Shown: positions 7,916-15,257, counted from the stretch's first letter. The stretch: DNA of 21,947 nucleotides from an uncultured Lysobacter sp. (GCA_946480055.1 CAMLID010000053.1:1-21947); one strand, 5' to 3'. Notes: generated by a model not told the origin, from the letters alone. Made by a program: numbers and translations.

Positions 7916-7946
7916 CCTGCCGGCATCGCTAGCGCAAACCGGCAGG
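7916..7946. repeat. 8-bp inverted repeat with palindromic loop
   Basis: CCTGCCGG (7916-7923) and CCGGCAGG (7939-7946) are perfect inverted arms around a 15-base loop that itself contains the palindrome CGCTAGCG (7927-7934). It lies about 100 bp before the first secreted-protein gene. It may be an operator or part of an mRNA leader; nothing in the sequence tells which. Confidence 0.4.
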
Positions 7947-8044
7947 AAGTGTCGCCACGGCATCCGATCCATCGTGGCAAACCCGCCTGGCGCATCGCGC
8001 GTTCGGCGATTCCGGTCGTACTCGTACAAGGAGAGTTGAATACC

Positions 8045-8581
8045 ATGAAGCTTAAGTCAGCCATACTCGCTGCCTGTGTTGCGGCAGGCGCGTTCTGCTC
8101 ATCTTCCGCTTTCGCCGGTTGGGAAATCTATGACGCTGGGACCGCGACCTGGGGCGACGGATCCGTCGTCCTCTCGGGCCCGACCTCGGCTACCGTCAAC
8201 GGTATCCCGGCGCCGTGCACCGCCAACTTCACGCTCACGGTAACGGGCGGCGTGGCCGTAGTCTCGGCCGCTACCTTCACCGGCAGCTCGACCTGCACCA
8301 ACATCACCTCCAGCGCCGCGACCCCGCCGCACTGGTCCGTGTCGGGCACCGCCTCCGGTACCTCGGTGTCCACGACGGTCGGCGGAATCAGCATCACGAT
8401 CCTGGGCAAGACCTGCACCGGCAGCGTCACGGGCACGCTGACGAACGCGCACCCCTACGGCGGCGGCAGCAACGGATTCTCGTTCCCCGTCACCAGCCTG
8501 CCCGTCACCGGCGGCGGCACCTGCACAGTCAAGTCGAATCCCTCGCTGACCGCCAGCAAGCCCGTCCAGCTGACGCCTTGA
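8045..8581 (+). CDS. secreted PraB-like protein (tentative)
   Basis: The 178-residue product begins with a clear Sec signal peptide (MKLKSAILAACVAAGAFCSSSAFA, cleavage near residue 24). The mature part is rich in Thr, Ser, Gly and Val, as in beta-sandwich surface proteins. Four mature cysteines (58, 84, 124, 160) could form two disulfides. The pattern of a Cys-Thr-Ala-Asn-Phe-Thr strand, repeated TVTG/SVTG strands and a late Gly-Gly-Thr-Cys resembles the PraB family (so-called alkane oxidation protein activators, exported proteins of pseudomonads and relatives) as I remember it; this is recognition by eye only. AAGGAGAG precedes the ATG by about ten bases. Another exported four-cysteine protein follows 249 bp downstream. 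Function unknown. Confidence 0.75.
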   Translation: MKLKSAILAACVAAGAFCSSSAFAGWEIYDAGTATWGDGSVVLSGPTSATVNGIPAPCTANFTLTVTGGVAVVSAATFTGSSTCTNITSSAATPPHWSVSGTASGTSVSTTVGGISITILGKTCTGSVTGTLTNAHPYGGGSNGFSFPVTSLPVTGGGTCTVKSNPSLTASKPVQLTP

Positions 8582-8682
8582 ATGCGGACGTCCGTGCGAT
8601 CGGACCCTAGGTATCGATCGTAAGCACGGCCATGACGCCGACGGCGCCTTGCGTTTTGGTACGGGCCATCCCCGCCGCTACG

Positions 8683-8711
8683 AGCATGGATCGCTCAAAG
8701 CATGGATCGCT
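8683..8711. repeat. 13-bp direct repeat (two copies, 3-bp spacer) before the second secreted-protein gene
   Basis: AGCATGGATCGCT occurs at 8683-8695 and again at 8699-8711, a 16-bp period of about one and a half helical turns. The second copy is flanked by AAAGC and GCTTT arms (8697-8701 and 8709-8713). A small hairpin GGCGC-GGGAT-GCGCC follows at 8718-8732. The block lies 120-150 bp upstream of the ATG at 8831, a reasonable place for a tandem operator, but no regulator is identified. The rest of the 249-bp gap 8582-8830 shows no gene. Confidence 0.5.
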
Positions 8712-8830
8712 TTAAGCGGCGCGGGATGCGCCCACCGCCGTCGACGTAGACGGCGCCGCGAGCCGACCCCGGTTCGCGGCGCATCGGGCCATCGCCGAAA
8801 CGGCTCTCCCATCCAATCCAGGAGTTCAAC

Positions 8831-9745
8831 ATGTTCAAGACGACGCTTTCCGTGGCTTTTGCCACGGCCTTAGCCGGAATCGCCGTCACATCTGCCGCAT
8901 CCGCGGCGGTACCCACCGGTCCCTACGCGATCTTCAAGTATTGCCCGTACAACAATCCGCAAGTCGGCGCCTGCGTGGTCAACACCACCACGTCCGGAAC
9001 GCTCGCGATGGGCACCACCACATTGCCGATCACCCAGCCGATCGTGTTGCAGGGCGGTGTGATCGACACCGGCCCCTCGCCGCTCTACGACGCGGTAGGC
9101 GCGGCGACGCTGTCGGCTCCGGCGGCGAAGGTGCCCGGCGGCCTGCTCGGCATCACCAACCCGTTGCCGGAGTGGCCGCTCCCGCTCTGGGTCGCGTTCT
9201 GGAACATCGTCGGCACGGTCAACGACGTGACCGCGACCATGGAACCGGTCGACACCATCCAGACCAACTTCGGCAACGCTCTGTTTCCTCCGGACGACGG
9301 CAGCGACCCCACCGCGGCGACGCTGAAGGTGCGCGTGCGCCTGCAGAACCCGTTCCTGGGCAACAGCTGCTATATCGGCTCGGCGCAGAACCCGATCACG
9401 ATCAAGCTGCAAACCGGCACCACTCAGCCGCCGCTGCCGAACCTGCCGATTTCCGGTAACCCGGGCACTTACGATTTCGAGACGACCGATCCGGACAACG
9501 GCTACAGCGTGCTCCACATCAGCGGCAATACCCTGGTCGACAACTCGTTCGCGGTGCCGGGGGCGAAGGGCTGCGGCAACATCGCGTTGGGCTTGCCGAT
9601 CATCACGCAACTGCTCGATACGCTGGTCTCGGGCGCGGTGAACCTGAAGGTTGGCCTGCCTTCGGCCTCGGGCAAGAACACCGCGGTCATGAGCGGCAAG
9701 TCCGCCATCGCCGGTACGCCGTCCGTGCTGTCCAGCGTTCAATAA
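8831..9745 (+). CDS. secreted protein of unknown function, resembling an actinobacterial-type exported family
   Basis: The 304-residue product has a Sec signal peptide (1 to about 25, ending ASA-A). Four cysteines follow (38, 48, 180, 248). Phrases such as RLQNPFLGNSCYIGS, NPITIKLQTGTTQPP, LVDNSFAVPGAKGCG and GLPSASGKNTAVMSG resemble, as I recall them, exported proteins of unknown function that are common in Actinobacteria. I cannot check this here. AGGAG lies six bases before the ATG. The gene stands between the PraB-like gene and the membrane-anchored paralog pair, and a strong hairpin terminator follows at 9777-9808. Surface or extracellular location is likely; no catalytic motif is seen. 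Confidence 0.8.
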   Translation: MFKTTLSVAFATALAGIAVTSAASAAVPTGPYAIFKYCPYNNPQVGACVVNTTTSGTLAMGTTTLPITQPIVLQGGVIDTGPSPLYDAVGAATLSAPAAKVPGGLLGITNPLPEWPLPLWVAFWNIVGTVNDVTATMEPVDTIQTNFGNALFPPDDGSDPTAATLKVRVRLQNPFLGNSCYIGSAQNPITIKLQTGTTQPPLPNLPISGNPGTYDFETTDPDNGYSVLHISGNTLVDNSFAVPGAKGCGNIALGLPIITQLLDTLVSGAVNLKVGLPSASGKNTAVMSGKSAIAGTPSVLSSVQ

Positions 9746-9776
9746 GTGACAGACGATTCGCGCAACGCGACACCCT

Positions 9777-9808
9777 ACGCAAGGCGGTTCGCGAGAACCG
9801 CCTTGCGT
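9777..9808 (+). terminator. strong 14-bp hairpin, likely rho-independent terminator
   Basis: A 14-bp perfect stem (9777-9790 with 9795-9808; CGCAAGGCGGTTC and its complement) closes a GCGA loop 31 bp after the stop of the secreted-protein gene and is followed by TACTAT. This is the strongest hairpin in the window. It separates the secreted-protein gene from the next gene and argues against the GTG at 9746 being the start of that gene. Confidence 0.8.
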
Positions 9809-9820
9809 TACTATCGAGGC

Positions 9821-10792
9821 ATGAATCGTGGGGTCCTGTGGATGGCGTTGGTTGCGACGGCCATAGCCGCCGGCGCGTATTGCTTTGAACGCTTTCGGGA
9901 CCGTCAGGCAGTGGCCGAGATGAATTCGACACGAGCCGGGACGCAAGCCGCGACGAGCGCGGTGGCCGGTGGAAACCCCGATTCCGCGACGACGCTCCAA
10001 TTCTCGGTGTCGCCCGGTTCGGCTGCCGCACCGTTGAAAGACGCATTCGCGCAATTGCAGGCGCAAGCCGATGCCGGCGATGCCGTCGCCGCGATCCGCC
10101 TATACCGAAATGTCGGGTTTTGCAGCCGCTTGCCTGGGCTGGATTGGATGTTGACGCGTACCGCCGACGAGCTGCTCGCGCAAAAGACCGACAAGATGGA
10201 TGCGCAGCAACTGCGGGACTACAAGATCCAGCTCGATGCGATCGAAGAACGCAAGCCGGTCATGAAGCGCTTCCACGATCTGTGCGACGGAGCCAGCGAC
10301 GAAATGCTCGCGAGCCTGGTGCCCAGTCTCAAGCGTGCCGCCGAACTCGGCGACGTCGATGCGCGCGCCTGTTATCTCAAGCAAGGGCCCAACGTCGATC
10401 CGCGCAGTTTCGCGACGCGGCCCGAGTTGCTCGACGGCTATCGTCGCAGCGTCAATACCCTGATCGATTCCGGCATGGAGGCAGGGGATTGGAAAGTGGT
10501 CGACATCGTCCGCCATGCGTCCCGAGTGGGCTCCGACAGCCTGCTTGCCGGCCTGCTGGGTTCGGACCCTTCGCTGCACTACCGCTATCTCAAGCTGTAC
10601 CGCCTCGGCATGGGGCCGCGCGATGGCGCCCGACTGGATCAGCAGCTCGATTCCGCGGCCGCGTCGCTGTCCCCGGCTCAGCGCATGGACGCGGATGTCT
10701 GGGCGCAGACCACCTTACAGAAGAATTTCAGCGGTTACTCTGCGCAGGAAACGCCGGAGGGCTGGGATCCTTGCGGGTTTTCCTACGAATGA
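9821..10792 (+). CDS. membrane-anchored protein of unknown function, paralog 1 of a tandem pair
   Basis: The 323-residue product has one N-terminal membrane segment (about 5-20, VLWMALVATAIAAGAY), a low-complexity stalk (about 28-70), then a helical domain to the C terminus, presumably periplasmic. FAQLQAQADAGDAVAAIRLYRN (about 76-97) resembles a Sel1/TPR-like repeat. Cysteines 101, 155, 184 and 318 match those of the next gene with a constant +4 offset. Shared blocks include ELGDVDARACYL, AGDWKVVDI, LLAGLLGSD, HYRYLKLYRLG and WAQTTL. I chose ATG 9821, just past the terminator; GAGG is very close to it, and ATG 9842 is an alternative. I do not recognise a named family. The gap to paralog 2 is 46 bp, so the two are probably one operon. 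Confidence 0.75.
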   Translation: MNRGVLWMALVATAIAAGAYCFERFRDRQAVAEMNSTRAGTQAATSAVAGGNPDSATTLQFSVSPGSAAAPLKDAFAQLQAQADAGDAVAAIRLYRNVGFCSRLPGLDWMLTRTADELLAQKTDKMDAQQLRDYKIQLDAIEERKPVMKRFHDLCDGASDEMLASLVPSLKRAAELGDVDARACYLKQGPNVDPRSFATRPELLDGYRRSVNTLIDSGMEAGDWKVVDIVRHASRVGSDSLLAGLLGSDPSLHYRYLKLYRLGMGPRDGARLDQQLDSAAASLSPAQRMDADVWAQTTLQKNFSGYSAQETPEGWDPCGFSYE

Positions 10793-10838
10793 ACCCTCCC
10801 ATCGGTGGTACGCAGGCGATTCCGTCCAGGTCTTCGAC

Positions 10839-11822
10839 ATGAGCAAGTATCGATTCCTACTGTGGGCTTGCCTGGCGCTGGCTGCCTTGTTCGGCGCCTA
10901 CCTGCTCGGCCGCAAGGCGGGCTCGGCCGAACATCCAACGGCGGTGCCGGCGACCGTCATGGCGGATCTCACCGGCCAGGCTCCCGGCAGCCAGCTGCCG
11001 ATCGTCGCCAAGGCGAGTCTCGACTTCGATCGGGGCGCGTCGATGCCGCCGCTGGGCACGCCGCTGAAGACGGTGTATGCGCAATTGCAGGCGCAGGCGA
11101 ACGCGGGCGACGGCAGGGCGGCGGCGCGATTGTTGCGCGACCTCAACCGTTGCAGCCGTTTGCGCGCCACCGAATGGTCGACGATGCGCAATGCCGGCGA
11201 CCTCACCGAGCACAAGACGGAGAATTTGAACGCGGCGCAGTTGCGGACCTATCAGGCCCTGCTCGAGTCCGCCGAGATCCGTCAGCGCGACGTGGAAGAA
11301 GGGCGGACCCTGTGCGCGGATGTCGGCGACGAGATTCTCGATACCTTGAACGCGAACATGGCCCAGGCGGCCCGGCTCGGCGACGCCGACGCGCGCGCCT
11401 GCTATCTCAGCCGCGGGCCGCTGTACGACCAACGCAGCCTGCTCAAGCAGCCGGCTGCGCTTGGCGCGTACCGCCGCGAGGCGACGGCGTTGATCGAGAC
11501 CGGCCTCGCTGCCGGGGACTGGCGGGTCGTCGATCTGCTGCAGGGCGCCTACGAGCCGGGCTCGCAAAGCCTGCTGGCGGGCTTGGTGGGCACCGACGTG
11601 AACCGACACTATCGTTATCTCAAGCTCTATCGTCTCGGCGCGGAAAACTTCCGGGTCGCCCAGATCGATCGGCAGCTCGCGCTCGCCGCAGCGAACCTGA
11701 GTTCCGCGCAGCGCGCCGAAGCCGACGAATGGGCGCAAACGACGCTGCGCGGGAACTTCAACGGCGCGTCGACCGCCGGCACGCCGCAGGGCTGGGATGC
11801 CTGCGCGCCTTTCGGGGGCTGA
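10839..11822 (+). CDS. membrane-anchored protein of unknown function, paralog 2 of a tandem pair
   Basis: The 327-residue product is a diverged tandem copy of the preceding gene: membrane segment about 5-23 (RFLLWACLALAALFGAYLL), variable stalk about 25-73, then a domain that aligns almost without gaps. Shared blocks are YAQLQAQANAGDGRAAARLLR, LGDADARACYL, AGDWRVVDLL, SLLAGLVGTD, HYRYLKLYRLG, WAQTTL and a GWDAC end. Cysteines 105, 159, 188 and 322 fall at equivalent sites, which suggests two structural disulfides in the periplasm. The start is ATG 10839, with AGG eight bases upstream; the frame is open farther upstream but there overlaps paralog 1. The N-terminal stalk has diverged most, so the conserved domain is the functional part. 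Function unknown. Confidence 0.78.
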   Translation: MSKYRFLLWACLALAALFGAYLLGRKAGSAEHPTAVPATVMADLTGQAPGSQLPIVAKASLDFDRGASMPPLGTPLKTVYAQLQAQANAGDGRAAARLLRDLNRCSRLRATEWSTMRNAGDLTEHKTENLNAAQLRTYQALLESAEIRQRDVEEGRTLCADVGDEILDTLNANMAQAARLGDADARACYLSRGPLYDQRSLLKQPAALGAYRREATALIETGLAAGDWRVVDLLQGAYEPGSQSLLAGLVGTDVNRHYRYLKLYRLGAENFRVAQIDRQLALAAANLSSAQRAEADEWAQTTLRGNFNGASTAGTPQGWDACAPFGG

Positions 11823-12134
11823 CCCAGCTCGGCGCGTGTGAGCTTAGAACGAGGATCGTGTGACGCGCGTCGCACGAGTCGGTCCGGCTCCAGCTTGAGG
11901 CACCGGCGCCGGCGCGCCTGGGGGCAGCCAGCCAGGCTAGCCCTGAACACTTCAGCCGGTCCTGGCCGTAGGGCGGCTTAAACCGCTCAGGGAAAGCCAG
12001 GCGGAACACCGCCGACAGCGGCTATGCCGTTTCTATCGCTGTAAGACCCGGTATCGGCATTGGCTGAGTCTGAGATACACGACTCCGGCGAGCGCCGGAC
12101 CCCGACCGAGTCGCGCCGGCTTGTATCGCAGTGC
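11823..12134. other. 312-bp gap after the paralog pair with hairpins, no gene seen
   Basis: The gap separates paralog 2 from the pepQ remnant. It holds the near-perfect palindrome at 11856-11877 and a 6-bp hairpin TCCGGC-GAGC-GCCGGA at 12084-12099. I could not align it with the 3' part of pepQ, so the remnant seems to end near 12135. Its origin is unclear. Confidence 0.5.
11856..11877 (+). terminator. 22-bp near-perfect palindrome after paralog 2
   Basis: TCGTGTGAC (11856-11864) pairs with GTCGCACGA (11869-11877) with one G-T wobble around a GCGC loop, 34 bp after the stop codon of paralog 2. No T-run follows, so termination strength is uncertain. Confidence 0.45.
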
Positions 12135-12475
12135 GTGGCCGCTCGCATCGTCTGGATTTCGTAGGGAACTTGTAGACGCGTCGCCACTCAAGGCAGGCGA
12201 TTGCCGGCTACAGCCAGAGGGGTAGGTGGGCAACCCGCATGCTCCGCGGTTCGCAGAGGACCGCGCAGCGCGGTTGAGGCGGCATTTGGACAGGGGGTTG
12301 CTCGGATTGCGGATCGCCACGATGGCGTAGGCTAATCTCGACTTTCGAGCGCTTGGTAGTGCGGGCCCCGCCGGGCGCGACCAGGTGTTCGAGACCGGCG
12401 TGCTCCAGGGCCTCGTGAACGCAATGTCGAAGCTCGGCGAGGTGGGCGGGGTAGGATCACTGGATCGCGGGACAT
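12135..12475 (-). pseudogene. broken second copy of the pepQ 5' end
   Basis: The minus strand from 12475 reads MSRDP and then, after a 2-bp deletion relative to pepQ, HLAEL...VHEALEHAGLEHLVAP in another frame, which clearly matches PepQ HLAELQRRVHEALERAGLDHLVVP. About 180 bp equivalent to pepQ codons 44-104 are missing. Farther on PYEIQTMRAAT matches PYEVQMMRAAT. The copy ends near codon 172, so the whole metal-binding domain is absent. In-frame stops occur, and no functional product is possible. The intact gene is at 662-1987. The remnant lies just upstream of, and divergent from, the GGDEF-EAL gene, as pepQ lies relative to the sigma gene. Confidence 0.88.
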
Positions 12476-12615
12476 CATGGAGGGTCTCTTGGGGACGTCC
12501 AGGGATTTCGACGGATTCTCTTCGTCCTCGCAGGGCGGCTCGGTCGACGGCGGGCGCGGCTTCGCCGGTTCCGGCGGCCCGCCGGCCGACGTCTCCGACC
12601 GGATCGCGCCGCTGG
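12135..12615. repeat. right copy of the long direct repeat
   Basis: It aligns with 1475-2128 in direct orientation and includes the pepQ remnant and about 135 bp beyond it. In the last part, AGGGATTTCGACGGATTCT and CGTCCTCGCAGG match the DNA upstream of pepQ (around 2013-2045) nearly base for base. Similarity fades near 12615, just before the first membrane segment of the GGDEF-EAL protein. Confidence 0.85.
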
Positions 12616-15218
12616 GCGTGCCGGCATGGGCCTTGAGCCTGCTAGCGCTGGCCTTCGGGGTCGCCATGACCCTGTGGCTGGGCGGCGCGCAGGAGCGGCG
12701 CGTGGTCGACGATCGCACCGCCACGCTCGAGAGCAGCGCCGAGCGCGGCTATCACTCGGTGGTCGATCGCCTGCAGGCCTGCGAACTGCTGCTGCGATCG
12801 GTCCAGACCCTGTTCCTGACGTCGGACGAAGTCACGCCCGCCGAATTCGCCAACCTCTACGCCAACGTGCGGCCGCGCGAGCGCTTCCCCAGCCTGCAGG
12901 CGATGGCCTATTCGCGCCGCGAGTCGCGAGTGGACGGCGATCACTACATCACCGACCTGGTCGCGCCGCTGGCCGGCAACGAGCGCGTGGTCGGGCTGGA
13001 CGTGAACCTGCAGCCGACCAATCTGGTCGGCGTGCTGAGCTCGCGCGACAGCGATCGCGCGGTGCTGTCGGCACCGTTCCGGCTCGCTCAGCAGCGCGGC
13101 GCCGATCCGCGTCGCGACGGCGTGACCATGCGTCTGCCGGTATTCGCCGCCGGCCCGCCGCCGGCCACGCAGGAAGAGCGTCGCGCGCGCATGCGCGGCT
13201 CGATCGCGATCTCGTTCCACGCCGGGCAACTGATCGAAGGCGGCCTGGACGAGGACGCGCGTCGCGAGCTGCAGGTCGAGGTCAGCGACGTCACCGACGG
13301 TACCGCGCCGGACAAGGCGATTCCGCTGTTCGCGACCGGCCCGGCCCCGGCTGCGGCTACGGGATATCTGTTTGAACGCGACGTCGACTACGGGGGACGT
13401 CGCTGGCGGGTGCGCATGCACGCGCTGAATCCGATCGAGAACGGCGTGAGCGAGCGTAACTGGGTGCTGCTGCCGGGTTTGCTGGCGAGCGTGCTGTTGG
13501 CGGCGCTGGTGTGGTCGGTCGCGCGCACGCGCCGGCTGGCGCTGGAACTGGGCTCGCGCATGAGCCGCCGCTACCGCGAGAGCGAAGAGCGCTTCCGTGT
13601 CCTTAACGAACTACTGCCCGCGCTGGTGCTGCTGGCGCGCCGCGACGACGGCTGCATCACCTACGCCAATCAGGCCTCGCGCGCGCGCCTGGGCGAGGCC
13701 ATATACGAGGTGCCGCTGCCGGAGCTGTTCGAGGACGAACTGCTGCGCGACAAGCTGCGCGCGGCCGACCTGGTCGACTGCGCCAACGCCGAGGCCATGC
13801 TGCGCAGCGTCAACGGCGACCGTTTCTGGGCCAACGTGTCCATCACCGGCGTGGTACTGGAGGGTCGTTCCAAGCTGCTGATGGTCGCTTCCGATATTTC
13901 CGAGCAGCGCCAGCTCACCGAATTGCTGACTTATCAGGCCAGTCACGACACCCTGACCGAGCTCTACAACCGGCGCGAGTTCGAGCGCAGGATCGAGCGC
14001 GTGCTGGTCGCCGTCGCCGCTGGCGGCCCGCCGTGCGCGCTGCTGTACATCGACCTGGACCAGTTCAAGCTGATCAACGATACCTCCGGCCATGTCGCCG
14101 GCGATCAATTGTTGAGCCAACTGGCGACGATGATGAGCGTGCACTTGCGTGGCGGCGACGTGCTCGCGCGCCTGGGCGGCGACGAATTCGGCGTGCTCGC
14201 CACCGAAGTCCACGACATCGCCGGTGCGATGCTGGTGGCCGAGCGTCTACGCGAGCACATCGACGGCTATGTGTTCGTATGGGAGCAGCGCACCTACACC
14301 GTCACCGCGAGCATCGGCGGGGTGATGCTGGACCGCGCCAACGTGACCCTCAAGGATCTGCTGTCGCAGGCCGACACCGCCTGCTACATGGCCAAGGAGG
14401 GCGGCCGCAATCGCGTGCATTTCTATTCCGAGCACGACGACAACGCCGCGCGACGGCGCAGCGAGATGGAATGGGCCAACCGCCTGCGCTGGGCGATCGA
14501 CGAAGGCCGGCTGCTGCTCAAGTACCAGGAGGTCTGGCCGCTGTCGCCGGACGCCGAGCCCGGACTGCACTTGGAGCTGCTGCTGCGCTTCCGCGACGAG
14601 GAGGGCCGGCTGGTGGTGCCCGGCGCCTTCATTCCCGCGGCCGAACGCTACGGCCTGATGCCGATGATCGACCGCTGGGTGATCGAGACCGCATTGGCCA
14701 ACTTCGACCGCTTGCATCCGTCCGGCGAACAGCTGCGTACTGCGACCATCAACCTCTCCGGCGCCAGCATCGAGGACGAGACCCTGGCCGACCTGATCCT
14801 GGAGTTGCTCAAGCGCCACGCCGTCGAGCCGGAGCGGGTCTGCTTCGAGATCACCGAGACCGTGGCGGTACGCAATCTGGCCCAGGTCGCTCGCTTCATC
14901 GAGCGTCTGCGCGCGGTCGGCTGCCGTTTCGCGCTGGACGATTTCGGTGCCGGCATGTCCTCGTTCGGCTACCTCAAGAATCTGCCGGTGGACATTATCA
15001 AGATCGACGGCGCCTTCATTCGCGATTTGCTCACCGATCCGATGAGCCACGCCATCGTCAAGGCGGTGACCGACATCGGTCACCAGCGCGGACTCAAGGT
15101 GATCGCCGAATGGGTGACCAGCGACGAAATCCTGATGGAACTGGGGGCGATGGGCGTCGACTACGCCCAGGGCTACGCCTTGCACCAGCCCGAGCCGGTG
15201 CCGTTCCACCGGCGTTGA
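12477..15218 (+). CDS. CHASE-PAS-GGDEF-EAL cyclic-di-GMP protein
   Basis: The 913-residue product has membrane segments at about 51-70 and 329-349 that enclose a periplasmic CHASE-type sensor (about 85-310). A PAS-like domain follows (about 368-480), then GGDEF (about 485-650) and EAL (about 665-905). The cyclase motif is intact (GGDEF 567-571) with an inhibitory RxxD site (R558-D561) five residues before it. In the EAL domain the signature is E700-Leu-Leu-Leu-Arg, with N759 in INLSG, E791/E794 in FEITET, DDFG at 821-824, K842 and E878 kept. The usual AEGVE reads AEWVT. It probably makes and/or degrades cyclic-di-GMP in response to a periplasmic signal. The first ~45 codons lie in DNA duplicated from the pepQ upstream region; GTG 12618, in frame just before the first membrane segment, is an alternative start. 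Confidence 0.93.
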   Translation: MEGLLGTSRDFDGFSSSSQGGSVDGGRGFAGSGGPPADVSDRIAPLGVPAWALSLLALAFGVAMTLWLGGAQERRVVDDRTATLESSAERGYHSVVDRLQACELLLRSVQTLFLTSDEVTPAEFANLYANVRPRERFPSLQAMAYSRRESRVDGDHYITDLVAPLAGNERVVGLDVNLQPTNLVGVLSSRDSDRAVLSAPFRLAQQRGADPRRDGVTMRLPVFAAGPPPATQEERRARMRGSIAISFHAGQLIEGGLDEDARRELQVEVSDVTDGTAPDKAIPLFATGPAPAAATGYLFERDVDYGGRRWRVRMHALNPIENGVSERNWVLLPGLLASVLLAALVWSVARTRRLALELGSRMSRRYRESEERFRVLNELLPALVLLARRDDGCITYANQASRARLGEAIYEVPLPELFEDELLRDKLRAADLVDCANAEAMLRSVNGDRFWANVSITGVVLEGRSKLLMVASDISEQRQLTELLTYQASHDTLTELYNRREFERRIERVLVAVAAGGPPCALLYIDLDQFKLINDTSGHVAGDQLLSQLATMMSVHLRGGDVLARLGGDEFGVLATEVHDIAGAMLVAERLREHIDGYVFVWEQRTYTVTASIGGVMLDRANVTLKDLLSQADTACYMAKEGGRNRVHFYSEHDDNAARRRSEMEWANRLRWAIDEGRLLLKYQEVWPLSPDAEPGLHLELLLRFRDEEGRLVVPGAFIPAAERYGLMPMIDRWVIETALANFDRLHPSGEQLRTATINLSGASIEDETLADLILELLKRHAVEPERVCFEITETVAVRNLAQVARFIERLRAVGCRFALDDFGAGMSSFGYLKNLPVDIIKIDGAFIRDLLTDPMSHAIVKAVTDIGHQRGLKVIAEWVTSDEILMELGAMGVDYAQGYALHQPEPVPFHRR

Positions 15219-15257
15219 GAGAGTTCGCTCGCCCGCGACGCTCAGCTTTGGGGTAAC

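Noticed and set aside
6185..8029. 614-codon minus-strand open frame opposite the receptor barrel
   Set aside because: Same GC-driven antisense effect; no domain or motif is visible and no ribosome site fits.
9746..9823. GTG at 9746 as the start of paralog 1
   Set aside because: It begins one base after the previous stop and would be translated through the strong 14-bp terminator hairpin; the paralog aligns with a start near 9821.
10515..10838. Upstream extension of paralog 2 into paralog 1
   Set aside because: The extension overlaps the 3' part of paralog 1 in another frame and gives Arg/Ser-rich shadow sequence; ATG 10839 starts directly before the membrane segment.
2129..12134. Transposon, prophage or integrative element in the repeat-flanked block
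   Set aside because: I find no transposase, integrase, phage or conjugation gene, no tRNA attachment site and no short target duplication; the flanks are a long diverged copy of pepQ DNA instead.
12135..12475. Functional second pepQ or a small independent minus-strand gene
   Set aside because: A 2-bp deletion, a ~180-bp deletion, in-frame stops and absence of every metal ligand rule out a working dipeptidase.
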